This document shows positions 26,807 through 35,140 of a stretch of 64,000 bases of DNA, in pieces (the stretch's first letter is position 1; the number at the start of each line of letters is the position of its first letter). Location of the stretch: NCBI GenBank assembly GCA_020632885.1, contig JACKEQ010000033.1:1-64000 (forward strand), given 5' to 3'. Under the pieces are notes generated by a model that saw only the letters and a list, made by a program, of their open reading frames with translations, searched no databases and had not been told where the DNA came from. The stretch comes from Alphaproteobacteria bacterium (GTDB lineage Bacteria; Myxococcota_A; UBA796; GCA-2862545). The translations under genes and the position numbers were made by a program.

Positions 26807-27015
26807 AGCAGAAGGGCAGGCTCGAGTTCGTCGACCTCGGTCCCGGGCAGTGGGTCCTCCACACGCCCGGTGGCCAGGTCGCGCTGTTCGGCGACATCGA
26901 TCAGGCGCTGAACGGGCGCACGGTCGAGGTGACCGGCTCGCGTGCGGACGGTGCCTCCGCGGGCATGGTGTCGAACGACGCCGTCATGGTGCAGTCCGTC
27001 CGCGCTCTCGACTGA
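26803..27015 (+). CDS. 70-residue OB-like protein coupled to the subtilase
   Basis: Starts ATG 26803 inside the subtilase stop. The pattern GQWVLHTPGGQVALFG, LNGRTVEVTGSRADG, GMVSN and VMVQSVRALD is the strand periodicity of small OB-fold domains. No leader. Possible partner or substrate adaptor of the protease (inference). The GC-rich coding pattern supports a real gene. Confidence 0.6.
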   Translation: MKQKGRLEFVDLGPGQWVLHTPGGQVALFGDIDQALNGRTVEVTGSRADGASAGMVSNDAVMVQSVRALD

Positions 27016-27028
27016 GCGGAGGCCGCCC

Positions 27029-28153
27029 ATGCGGGGCATCCGCATCCTCGACATGTCCAGGGTCCTCGCCGGGCCCTGGGCCACCATGCACCTGGCCGAC
27101 CAGGGCGCGGAGGTCATCAAGGTCGAGCCGCCGGGTGGCGACGACACCCGGGCCTTCGGACCCCACGAGCGTGGCGTGTCCACGTACTTCCTGGCGGCCA
27201 ATCGCAACAAGCGGTCGATCGTGCTCGACCTCGGCGAGCCCGCCGACCGCGAGATCCTCTACGGTCTGGTGCCCACCGTGGACGTGGTCGTGCAGAACGT
27301 CCGGCCCGGCGTCGCCGAGCGGCTGGGGTGCGACGAGCCCACCCTGCGGGCTCTGCGGCCCGACCTCGTGTTCGTGTCCCTCACGGCGTTCGGCAACGAG
27401 GGCCCCTGGGCGGATCGTCCCGGCTACGACCTCGTGCTCCAGGCCCTGGGCGGCGCCATGGCCATCACCGGTCAGGCGGGCTCACCGCCCACCAAGTGCG
27501 GCACGAGCATCGCGGATCTCACCACCGGTCTGTTCGTGGTGCAGGCCATCCTCCAGGGGCTCCTGCACCGCGAGCGCACCGGCGAGGGCGACCGCATCGA
27601 CGTGAGCATGATGATGGCGCAGGCCCACGCGCTCGCGTACCACGCGTCCCGCTTCCTGGTGGCGGGCACGGAGGACGTCCAGCGGGGCAACAGCCACGCG
27701 GGGCTGGCGCCCTACGACGTGTACCCGTGTGCGGACGGCTGGCTGGCGCTGGGGTGCGGCAACGATCGCATCTTCCGGCGTCTCTGTGCGGCGCTGGAGC
27801 TCGAGGCCCGCCCGGAGTGGTCCACCAACCCCGGCAGGGTGGCCGATCGTGAGCGCCTGGATGCCGAGGTCCGCGCGAAGCTCTCGGGTCTGTCAGTCGC
27901 GGAGGCCGACGCCCGGCTCGCCGATGCCGGGGTGCCGGCAGGTCCGGTCCTGCGTCCCGGGGAGGTGGTCAGGCACCCCGCCGTGGATACGGTGTGGGTG
28001 GAGCACGCCACCCTGGGCCCGATCGAGCAGCTCGCGCCCGTCTTCCGGACCCGTACCACACGGGAGATCCATCGTGCTCCCCCGCTCCCCGACGGAGACC
28101 GGGCCACCATCCTCCCGGAGGCAGGACCACACCATGGCGATCCGCGTTCGTAA
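27029..28153 (+). CDS. CaiB/BaiF family CoA-transferase
   Basis: A 374-residue class III CoA-transferase or alpha-methylacyl-CoA racemase relative. It has the opening GIRILDMSRVLAGPWATM, EVIKVEPPGGDDTR, NRNKRSIVLDL and the catalytic aspartate in GTSIADLTTGLF. Length and motif order are typical. The acyl substrate cannot be read from the sequence. Start ATG 27029 follows a GGAGG. Its last 20 codons overlap the start of the next gene (28134) in a different frame. Confidence 0.92.
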   Translation: MRGIRILDMSRVLAGPWATMHLADQGAEVIKVEPPGGDDTRAFGPHERGVSTYFLAANRNKRSIVLDLGEPADREILYGLVPTVDVVVQNVRPGVAERLGCDEPTLRALRPDLVFVSLTAFGNEGPWADRPGYDLVLQALGGAMAITGQAGSPPTKCGTSIADLTTGLFVVQAILQGLLHRERTGEGDRIDVSMMMAQAHALAYHASRFLVAGTEDVQRGNSHAGLAPYDVYPCADGWLALGCGNDRIFRRLCAALELEARPEWSTNPGRVADRERLDAEVRAKLSGLSVAEADARLADAGVPAGPVLRPGEVVRHPAVDTVWVEHATLGPIEQLAPVFRTRTTREIHRAPPLPDGDRATILPEAGPHHGDPRS

Positions 28154-29243
28154 GCTCGCCAAGCGGCTCGGCCGCACCCCAGTCGAGGTGCTCGGGGTGC
28201 TGCACGCGATCGGCATCGACCGCTACCGGTCGCCCGAGGACATGCTCTCGGACGTCATCGAGCAGAAGTTGGTACACGCCCTGAAGACCGGCGTGAAGCC
28301 CGTGCGGTTCGAGCCCGAAGCCGTGCGTCGCGAGGCCACCCAGCGTGAGCCCGAGGCCGCTCCGGGCCTCTTCCGCGACGTGAAGCGCACGACCGATCCC
28401 CGCTACGAGACCCTGGACGATGCCCGACAGCCGGCGGCACCTCAGAGGCCACCCCCGCCCGTCGTGCAGCCGCAGGTCGAGCCCCAGAGCCGTCCGGAGC
28501 CCGTCGTGGCCCCCGCAGCACCCCGCGTGGACCCCGACGTCCTCGCGGCCGAGCGGGAGGCGCTTCGTGCCGAGCGGGAGGCCCTGGCGGCGGCGAGGGA
28601 GGCGCTCCAGGCCGAGCGTGCCCTCCTGGAGGCCGCGCGCTCCCGGGCTCCCGAGCCCACGCCCCTCGCAGAGGTGCTCGCTGGCCGGGGACTGATGGGT
28701 GCGGACGAGAGCGAGCGGGCCATCCGGGCGCTGGCCGAGAGCCGCAGGATCGCCGAGGTGCTCCCGTACCTCCGCGTCGAGGACGCCGAGGGTCTGCACC
28801 GCTACCTGCGCGACGTGCTGCTCCTGGTCGACGGGAAGCCCCCCGAGGGCGTGAGCGGCGCGATGGTCTCGGTGTCGCCGGATCGCTCGGAGGTCCCCGG
28901 CGCCGCCGAGTGGCGCCGGCTCACCGGGAAGGTCTCCGAGGCGCTGATGCTGTTGGGGGCGCGTCGGGTCCTCGTGGTCGGGGGGCCGGTCCGCATGCAC
29001 CGGTTGCTCGCCAACGCCTTCGACCCGAGGATCGAGGTACGCTTCCGGCCGACGGATCGCGTGCACCCCGTGGACGCCGAGGCGGACGTGGGTCGAACCG
29101 ACGCGGTGGTGCTCTGGTGTGTGGACGTGGACGCCGAGGCCGATCGGATCTACGGCACCGGTCGGGCCCACGTCACCCGCGTGGACCGGCCGTCCGTGCG
29201 CACGATGTTGGAGACGTGGGCGCGAGACCTCGGTGAGGCGTGA
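28134..29243 (+). CDS. IF2_N-like domain, coiled coil and Rossmann-like C-terminal domain
   Basis: A 369-residue protein. Residues 1-50 (IRVRKLAKRLGRTPVEVLG onward) match the small IF2_N helical domain that starts bacterial translation initiation factor IF-2. Residues about 65-125 are proline-rich and 130-175 form an Ala/Glu/Arg coiled coil. The C-terminal about 110 residues begin ARRVLVVGGPVRMHRLL and contain AVVLWCVDVD, reminiscent of DUF2325, a Rossmann-like domain of unknown role. It is not IF-2, having no GTPase. Function unknown; RNA or ribosome association is a guess from the N-terminal domain and the LSm-like neighbour. Confidence 0.75.
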   Translation: MAIRVRKLAKRLGRTPVEVLGVLHAIGIDRYRSPEDMLSDVIEQKLVHALKTGVKPVRFEPEAVRREATQREPEAAPGLFRDVKRTTDPRYETLDDARQPAAPQRPPPPVVQPQVEPQSRPEPVVAPAAPRVDPDVLAAEREALRAEREALAAAREALQAERALLEAARSRAPEPTPLAEVLAGRGLMGADESERAIRALAESRRIAEVLPYLRVEDAEGLHRYLRDVLLLVDGKPPEGVSGAMVSVSPDRSEVPGAAEWRRLTGKVSEALMLLGARRVLVVGGPVRMHRLLANAFDPRIEVRFRPTDRVHPVDAEADVGRTDAVVLWCVDVDAEADRIYGTGRAHVTRVDRPSVRTMLETWARDLGEA

Positions 29244-29262
29244 TGGCACGGTGGCGGCTCAC

Positions 29263-29271
29263 TGTTAGACT
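29263..29271 (+). promoter_or_regulatory. Extended -10 before the LSm-like gene
   Basis: TGTTAGACT fits TGnTAnnnT, 20 nt upstream of ATG 29292, followed by a GGGGGGAAGG ribosome site. Confidence 0.45.
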
Positions 29272-29291
29272 CGCAGCGCACGGGGGGAAGG

Positions 29292-30032
29292 ATGGCTGAC
29301 CGACGAGGCCCGCGGCGTCCGCCCGCGACGAACGAGGAGCAGGCGAAGCTGCGCGCGCAGGCCCTGCACCGCGACGGCATGCCGTTCCAGATGGCGATGG
29401 CGGTCGCTCACGGTCGTCTGGATCTCTCCTCCGCCCTCGAGACCATGGCGAAGAAGGACCGTGCGGAGCGCCTCGAGCGCGAGCATGGCCTGGGCCGGGC
29501 GCTCGCCACCCAGGTGGCGATGGGGCAGCTCGACCTCGAGATCGTCCTGCGTCGCCGTCGGCTGCGCGACCATCGCGAGCAGAACCGCGACCGCTCGTGG
29601 CTGGAGGTCGGCAAGGCCGTCCGTCTCGGTCTGAACGGCGGCGACACGGTGGACGGCACGCCCCTCGAGGTGGGCGCGTACGCCGTGAAGCTCGCCACGC
29701 GCGAGGGGGAGCGAGAGCTCCACAAGCTGGCCATCCACTACGCGCACGACCCCGCGGACTGGAAGTCGATCAAGAAGGCCATGCGTCGCGACAAGGCCGT
29801 CGCCGACCAGAAGCTCCAGCCCGTCACGCTCCCCCAGGACCGCTACGGATGCTCGGACAAGCGGCTGTTCAACTACGTCGACACCGGCGTGGACGTCACG
29901 GTCTGCATGCTGAGCGGGGAGCTCGTGAAGGGCCGCGTGCTCTGGTTCTCGCGGTACGAGTTCACCCTGCAGGTGCGCGGGGGCGCCGAGATCGGCGTGT
30001 TCCGGCACGCCCTGCAGCGCGTCACGAGCTGA
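29292..30032 (+). CDS. Protein with an LSm/Hfq-like C-terminal domain and N-terminal helical repeats
   Basis: A 246-residue protein. The N-terminal 90 residues contain two related units: AMAVAHGRLDLSSALETM and ALATQVAMGQLDLEIVL. The last about 60 residues read VDVTVCMLSGELVKGRVLWF, then YEFTLQV and IGVFRHALQRV. This matches the Sm1-Sm2 pattern of Hfq, where the second strand pair ends in a YKHAI motif. If correct, this is an RNA-binding LSm protein of unusual architecture. Fold assignment is by motif, without a search. Confidence 0.65.
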   Translation: MADRRGPRRPPATNEEQAKLRAQALHRDGMPFQMAMAVAHGRLDLSSALETMAKKDRAERLEREHGLGRALATQVAMGQLDLEIVLRRRRLRDHREQNRDRSWLEVGKAVRLGLNGGDTVDGTPLEVGAYAVKLATREGERELHKLAIHYAHDPADWKSIKKAMRRDKAVADQKLQPVTLPQDRYGCSDKRLFNYVDTGVDVTVCMLSGELVKGRVLWFSRYEFTLQVRGGAEIGVFRHALQRVTS

Positions 30033-30066
30033 CGCACCGCCCCTGGGGGCGTGGAGGAGTCGAGAA

Positions 30067-30685
30067 ATGGGTGTGCTCTCCGGAGCGATGTCCGTCAGCC
30101 GCTTCCGGGTGGTGGGCGAGGTGCGGGAGGGTTGGCGGGAGGACTACCGCGACCGTCTCAACGAGCTGGCCTTCAAGGAGCCCCCGCACGACGTGGGCAA
30201 GGAGGAGGTCGAGGGTTGGGTGCAGGTGCACAACCTGCTCGACACCGACTTCACGGACTTCAACCGCTGGCTCTACAACGAGTACGCGCTGTTCGCGCTG
30301 CGCGTCGACAAGAAGCGCCTGCCGGCCAAGCTGTTCAAGGCCACCCTCGAGAAGAAGGTGGAGGCGTGGAAGAAGGAGCGCGACCTGGAGCGCATCCCGG
30401 CCACGGTGAAGACCGACCTCAAGGAGGCCCTCGAGGCCGAGTGGTTGCAGCGCGACGCTTCCCAGCGTCGCGTGCACCGAGGCGGTGTGGAACGTGAACG
30501 AGGGCTGGCTCGTGCTCCATGGGATGAGTGAGTCCGTGATCGAGCGCTTCCGGGTGCGGTTCTTCCGGACGTTCGGGAAGCGCCTGCTGCCCTGGTCGCC
30601 GCTCGATTGGCTCGAGGACCCCGCGCAGGTGGATCGCCTGCTGGGCACGGCGCCCTCCGACCTCGCGCTGGAGACCGAAGAATGA
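30067..30685 (+). CDS. RdgC-like protein, N-terminal half (frame break near 30,455)
   Basis: Starts MGVLSGAMSVSRFRVVGEV after a GGAGGAG site. The stretch ALRVDKKRLPAKLFKATLE plus the following Lys/Glu helix match RdgC, a ring-forming DNA-binding protein linked to recombination. The frame changes at about 30449-30458; after it the sequence continues TEAVWNVNEGWLVLHG to GTAPSDLALETEE. A lost CG or an extra base in CGCG would explain it. Read in one frame only, the protein ends at 30531. The family call is moderately confident. Confidence 0.6.
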
Positions 30686-31203
30686 GCGAAGACAAGGACG
30701 GCCTCCCGGTCCTCCCGCACCTGGCCAGCGAGTTCTACGTGTGGCTGTGGTGGGCCTCCGAGGTGCGTGGCGCCCACTTCGACCTGCCGGATCCGGTGGG
30801 GGGCATCGAGCTCTGGGTGGACGAGAGGCTCGCTTTCCGCGGGGCCAACGACAGCCGTGTCACCGCCGTGATGACCGGCGAGGCGCCCAGCACGTCCCTC
30901 GAGGCCCGGGCGGCCCTCGCGGGCGGCAAGGTGCTCCAGGAGCTCCGAATCGGGCTCCGGCGCGACGAGCGCGAGTTCACGGTCACCCTGCGCGGGCCCG
31001 CCGTGCACGTCATGGGCGCCAAGCTGCCGCAGGTCGTGTCGGATGGCGTGGACGAGGTCCTCTACGACCGCATGTTCCTCTACACCGAGCTCACGATGGT
31101 GATCGCGGCGCTCTATCGGACCTTCGCGGCCGAACGGGTCTCGGATGCCTGGGACACCACCACGCTGCCCGCCCTCGAGCGGTGGGTCGCGGGCGAAGCC
31201 TGA
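30682..31203 (+). CDS. RdgC-like protein, C-terminal part as a separate gene
   Basis: A 173-residue protein starting at ATG 30682, inside the stop of the preceding gene. The sequence FYVWLWWASEV, IELWVDERLAF, EARAALAGGK and a C-terminal helix ending RVSDAW resembles the C-terminal domain of the longer deltaproteobacterial RdgC-like proteins. There both halves are normally one chain. Here they are coupled by a 4-nt overlap. Either a true split gene or a consequence of local sequence errors. Confidence 0.6.
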   Translation: MSEDKDGLPVLPHLASEFYVWLWWASEVRGAHFDLPDPVGGIELWVDERLAFRGANDSRVTAVMTGEAPSTSLEARAALAGGKVLQELRIGLRRDEREFTVTLRGPAVHVMGAKLPQVVSDGVDEVLYDRMFLYTELTMVIAALYRTFAAERVSDAWDTTTLPALERWVAGEA

Positions 31204-31213
31204 CCTGTGGCCC

Positions 31214-31241
31214 TTGCTGTGTGGCGGCCGCGTGATACGGG
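31214..31241 (+). promoter_or_regulatory. Promoter of tRNA-Arg
   Basis: TTGCTG at 31214-31219, a 16-bp spacer, then TACGGG at 31236-31241 preceded by TGA (extended -10). Predicted start near 31248, 20 nt before the tRNA. Confidence 0.45.
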
Positions 31242-31267
31242 TCGTCACCACGCGACGGCGGGGATGA

Positions 31268-31344
<77 letters not shown>

Positions 31345-31363
31345 TCCCCGTCGTCGTCGCGTG

Positions 31364-31372
31364 TGCTAAGGT
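31364..31372 (+). promoter_or_regulatory. Extended -10 of the MBL-fold gene
   Basis: TGCTAAGGT, identical to the element before the subtilase gene, 45 nt upstream of the GTG at 31417. Confidence 0.5.
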
Positions 31373-31416
31373 CGGCGGGTGATTCGAGCACACCGAATGC
31401 AGAAGCGGGTCGTCCG

Positions 31417-32274
31417 GTGCATGTGACCTTCTGGGGCGTCCGAGGCTCCATTCCCGTCCCCGGCGACACCACCACGCGATGGGGGGGGAACTCCTCCTGT
31501 CTGGAAGTGCACCATGGCGACGGTCCATCCGTCGTGCTGGACTGCGGCACGGGCGCCAGGCGCCTCGGGTTCAAGCTGATCGGTGGGAAGAACCGCGAGC
31601 TCGACCTGCTGTTCTCGCACTTCCACATGGACCACGTCTTCGGGTTCCCGTTCTTCATCCCTATCTATTCGCCGGGCTACAAGGTGAGGATCACCGTGCC
31701 GGCGTTCTCGGTGGACGAGGCCCGCGAGAAGATCGCCCGCTACCTCAACGGCGTCTACCACCCCACCCGGGTCCGCGAGCTGCCGGCGGACGTGGAGTGG
31801 AACGCCATCCGGCCCAACAAGACCTTCCAGGCCGGGCAGTTCACCGCGCGGGGCGTGCAGCTGAACCACCCCGGCGGGTCGGTCGGCTACCGGCTCGAGG
31901 TGGACGGCCAGAGCATGGCCTACATCACCGACACGGCCCCCTTCGCGCGGCCGGGTGAGGGCGTGGAGGCCGGCGAGCCGCCCACCAAGGCCGAAGAGCG
32001 GATCATCGAGTTCCTCCAGGGGTGCGACCTCGTGGTGTACGACACCATGTACGACCTCGGCGAGTACCTCGAGAAGATGACGTGGGGGCACTCCTACCCG
32101 GAGTACGCCCATGCGGTCTGCCGGGCGGCGGGCGTGAAGACCCTGGTGCTCTTCCATCACCTGCCCGAGGCGGACGACGACGCGCTCGACGCGCTCGAGG
32201 CGAAGTGGTCCACGGCCACCGAGCCGCGCGTGGTGCTGGCGCGCGAGGGCGAGTCCCTCGACGTCCGCGGGTGA
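31417..32274 (+). CDS. MBL-fold metallo-hydrolase, TFWGVRGS subfamily
   Basis: A 285-residue protein. It opens VHVTFWGVRGSIPVPG, the hallmark of a phosphodiesterase-like MBL subfamily. Metal ligands include SHFHMDHVFG, later histidines in LNHPGGSVGY, the DTA aspartate and FHHLPEADDD near the end. GTG 31417 was chosen because homologues begin right at this motif. These proteins often sit in signalling or cyclic-nucleotide contexts; the substrate here is not known. Its stop overlaps the next gene by 4 nt. Confidence 0.85.
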   Translation: MHVTFWGVRGSIPVPGDTTTRWGGNSSCLEVHHGDGPSVVLDCGTGARRLGFKLIGGKNRELDLLFSHFHMDHVFGFPFFIPIYSPGYKVRITVPAFSVDEAREKIARYLNGVYHPTRVRELPADVEWNAIRPNKTFQAGQFTARGVQLNHPGGSVGYRLEVDGQSMAYITDTAPFARPGEGVEAGEPPTKAEERIIEFLQGCDLVVYDTMYDLGEYLEKMTWGHSYPEYAHAVCRAAGVKTLVLFHHLPEADDDALDALEAKWSTATEPRVVLAREGESLDVRG

Positions 32275-32591
32275 ACATCGAAGGCCTGGGGCTCGAGGTC
32301 TCCGGCGAGTGGCTCCAGTCCACGTCCACCGGGCTCCTGTTCCTCCTCTTCGCCGGCTGGATCCTCTACGGCATCCGCCGCGCCCAGCGCGCCGCGCTCT
32401 GGGCGGAGGGCGTCCACGCCTGGTCGTCCCTCGGGGAGGTGCGCCCGGACGGGGCGGGCTGGCGGGTGACCCACGGGAAGGGCTGGGCACGGTGCCGCGG
32501 GGGCCCAACGGGCGTGCACACGCTCATCGTGGATGCCGGCGGCTCCCGGACCTGGGTCGAGGGCATCGCGACCCCCGACCTCCTCGGGTAG
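32271..32591 (+). CDS. Small single-pass membrane protein
   Basis: A 106-residue protein, GTG start at 32271 overlapping the MBL gene stop. One helix (STGLLFLLFAGWILYGI) is followed by a basic, then beta-rich cytoplasmic part. No family recognised. Converges with the membrane protein at 32605. Confidence 0.65.
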   Translation: MNIEGLGLEVSGEWLQSTSTGLLFLLFAGWILYGIRRAQRAALWAEGVHAWSSLGEVRPDGAGWRVTHGKGWARCRGGPTGVHTLIVDAGGSRTWVEGIATPDLLG

Positions 32592-32604
32592 GAGCGACCG
32601 GAGG

Positions 32605-33672
32605 TCAGATGACCTCGCGGGCCGACTGGCGGCGCACCTCGCCTTCCTCGGCGTGGGCGCGCAGGCGCGTGAGCACCTCGTCGAGGCGGTCTGGCATGGC
32701 GTCTCCGGGCAGCTGCCGGGCGACGGCGAGCCCCGCGCGGGCCTCCTCGAGGAAGGCGAGCGCGTAGTCCACCAGGGCTTCGTTGCGGCCGATCTCGACG
32801 TCGATGGCCTTCCGGTGCTCCAGGAGACGGCTCAGGTGCTGGGCGGTGGCCAGCCGGCGGTCCCGGGTGAACTCGTCCGCCTCGGGCCCGAGGTTCTCGT
32901 AGGCGTCGATGCGCTCGCGGATGGCGATGGGGTCGATGGCCTCGGCCTCGGTGTCGAGGGTCTGGCGGGTGAGCTGCAGACGGTAGACCCACGTGGCGAC
33001 CTCGGCGAGCCCGCGGCGGGTGTCGCGGTCGGGCGCGTGCTTCTGGGCGGCGTCGTGGAGCGCCAGGGCCTTCAGGACGGGCGGCCGGTAGCGGAGCTGC
33101 AGGGTGGACTTGATCTGGCTGGCGCTCGGGAGGTCCGGGCCAGCGTCGTAGCGGATGGCGGCCGGGAGGAGGCCCTGGGAGCCCACCAGCCCGACGAAGC
33201 CCGCCGTGAGCATGGCGCTGATCACGAGGGGCACCGAGCTCGGGATGAGCGACGTGGCCGCCCAGAGGCCGAGCGAAGACCCGGCCAGCGTGCCGAGGGC
33301 ACCGTTCAGGTGATCGAGCCAGTCGGTGCGGTGCGGGAGGAGCCAGGTGGCGAGGGCTCCGGCGGCGGCGCCCGCCCCGATGACCGCGGGCACCTGGTAG
33401 GCCGTGCAGAGCATGCCCGCGAGCACGACGGCCACGACGACGATCGGCAGTGCCCAGAGCTTCTTGGGGTTCACCGAGCCCGCGCCGGCCCCGATGGCGG
33501 CGGAGAGGGCGAGCTCCGGGTGGAAGGCCCAGATGCCCAGCACGCCGACGGCACCTGCCGCCAGCACCTGCACACCGACCCAGGTGGCCTGGCGGGCGGG
33601 GAGCTCGGGGAGGGCTGAACCGCGGAGAGCCAGCTCGGCGTCCGCGCGGCGCTGGAGCTCACCGGGAGGCAT
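32605..33672 (-). CDS. Multi-pass membrane protein with a helical cytoplasmic tail
   Basis: A 355-residue protein with about five or six membrane helices between residues 30 and 175 (for example GVQVLAAGAVGVLGIWAF and LPIVVVAVVLAGM). A charged helical tail of about 170 residues follows, probably coiled coil. Its start overlaps the VWA gene stop by 14 nt. No family recognised. Confidence 0.7.
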   Translation of the reverse strand: MPPGELQRRADAELALRGSALPELPARQATWVGVQVLAAGAVGVLGIWAFHPELALSAAIGAGAGSVNPKKLWALPIVVVAVVLAGMLCTAYQVPAVIGAGAAAGALATWLLPHRTDWLDHLNGALGTLAGSSLGLWAATSLIPSSVPLVISAMLTAGFVGLVGSQGLLPAAIRYDAGPDLPSASQIKSTLQLRYRPPVLKALALHDAAQKHAPDRDTRRGLAEVATWVYRLQLTRQTLDTEAEAIDPIAIRERIDAYENLGPEADEFTRDRRLATAQHLSRLLEHRKAIDVEIGRNEALVDYALAFLEEARAGLAVARQLPGDAMPDRLDEVLTRLRAHAEEGEVRRQSAREVI

Positions 33673-35071
33673 CGCGCACGATCTCCTTGTTCATCTTGAT
33701 GGCCCGGAGGCCGCGGACGCTCGAGGGGGCGTGCTCGGTGTAGACGGACCGCTGGCGCTCGAGGGTCTCGGCGTCCTCTGCGAGCACGGCGCTGCCGGTC
33801 TCGGCCGCCGCGCTGCGGAGCACCGACGAGCCGTCCTGGAGGAGGCGCTGGGCCTCGTCGCGCTTGCCGGCGGCGTACGCCTTGGTGGACATCTGGAGGT
33901 AGTGGTTGCCCCACGCCCGGTTGGCGGCGGCCGCACGGTCGGCGTCGAGGGACGCGGCCACCGCGTTGGGATCGGAGGTGACCGTGAGGGGCGCCCGGGT
34001 GGAGCTCACCGACGGCCGATCGTCGATCAGGTCGGTGTACTCGGCCTTCGCGGACCCCGCGATGAACGTGCCCTCGGTGGAGGCGGTGACCTTCACACGC
34101 GCGACGATCTTGCGCTCCGCACCGGCGGGGATGTCTCCGAGGAACACGGTCCAGCCGTGCTCGTTGGGCGTGGCGTCCCACCCGATGACGTCGATGGGCT
34201 GCACATCGGCCGGGAGCTGGATGGTGACGGCGGTGTTGCGGGCGACCACGCGGGACGTTCGCTGGAGCTCGGCGGAGAACACCTCGGCGAGCTCGGCCGG
34301 GTTGTCGATGTAGTCGTAGGTGCCGCCCCCGACGTCCGCGATGTGGGCCAGCAGGTCCTCGTTGTAGTCGACCCCGAGGCCCATGGCGGAGACCGCGATG
34401 CCCCGGCCGGCCGCCTCGGCTGCGAAGCGAGCGAGCACGTCGGGGTCGGTGACGCCGACGTTCGCGTTGCCATCGGAGAGGATCACCAGACGGCCGACCT
34501 CCCCGGAGTCCAGGACGCGCGCGATCTCGCGCTCGGCGAGGTGCATGCCGGCGTAGAGGTTGGTTCCGCCGCCCTCGTACACGCGGTCGATCTGCCGGAT
34601 GAGCTGCTGGTGGCTCTGGCCGGGGCTCGCGGGCACGATGACCTGCGCGTCGTCGTTGAAGGTGACGAGGCTGAATGCGTCGGTGGGCTGGAGGGACCGA
34701 ACGACCGTCTCGGCGGCCTCCTTCGCGTAGGCGATCTTGCCCTGGGCGGACATCGAGCCCGACGCGTCCATCACCACCGCCACGTTCACCGGGCTGCGCA
34801 CGGCCTGGCCACCTTCTTCGGGGGCCTTCACGGTGATGGTGAGGAACCGCTCGGAGGGCGTCCGCGCCAGGACGGCCGTGCGATCCAGGCCCGCCGAGAT
34901 CACGAGACGCCCATGCTCGAGGGGCTCGGGCAGGGGCTCGAGCTCGTAGACCACCGGCGGCTGGACCGGCGGGGTGGGGAGGTCCATCACCATCGCCTTC
35001 AGTCGGGGCGCGAGCGCGGCGGCTGCCAGTGCGGTTCCGGCGAGTCCGAGGGTGAGGTGCCAACGCTTCAT
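33659..35071 (-). CDS. VWA-domain protein, exported
   Basis: A 470-residue protein with signal-like leader MKRWHLTLGLAGTALAAAAL. It carries a von Willebrand A domain with an intact MIDAS (DASGSMSAQGK, the GGGTNLYAGM threonine and LSDGNANVG). A beta-sandwich follows, then a helical C-terminus. The layout resembles YfbK-like or inter-alpha-trypsin-inhibitor-like bacterial proteins. It probably binds a ligand through Mg2+ in the envelope. GGAGG lies 8 nt before ATG 35071. Co-transcribed with the multi-pass membrane protein. Confidence 0.85.
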   Translation of the reverse strand: MKRWHLTLGLAGTALAAAALAPRLKAMVMDLPTPPVQPPVVYELEPLPEPLEHGRLVISAGLDRTAVLARTPSERFLTITVKAPEEGGQAVRSPVNVAVVMDASGSMSAQGKIAYAKEAAETVVRSLQPTDAFSLVTFNDDAQVIVPASPGQSHQQLIRQIDRVYEGGGTNLYAGMHLAEREIARVLDSGEVGRLVILSDGNANVGVTDPDVLARFAAEAAGRGIAVSAMGLGVDYNEDLLAHIADVGGGTYDYIDNPAELAEVFSAELQRTSRVVARNTAVTIQLPADVQPIDVIGWDATPNEHGWTVFLGDIPAGAERKIVARVKVTASTEGTFIAGSAKAEYTDLIDDRPSVSSTRAPLTVTSDPNAVAASLDADRAAAANRAWGNHYLQMSTKAYAAGKRDEAQRLLQDGSSVLRSAAAETGSAVLAEDAETLERQRSVYTEHAPSSVRGLRAIKMNKEIVRDASR

Positions 35072-35088
35072 GGGGTCCTCCTGGAATC

Positions 35089-35094
35089 TACATA
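35089..35094 (-). promoter_or_regulatory. Candidate -10 of the VWA gene
   Basis: Minus strand TATGTA preceded by GC, about 18 nt before ATG 35071. No convincing -35. Confidence 0.3.
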
Positions 35095-35140
35095 GCGACA
35101 ACGCCCCCCGCGGTGGGTTCCTTACAGTCCCTCGCGGATC

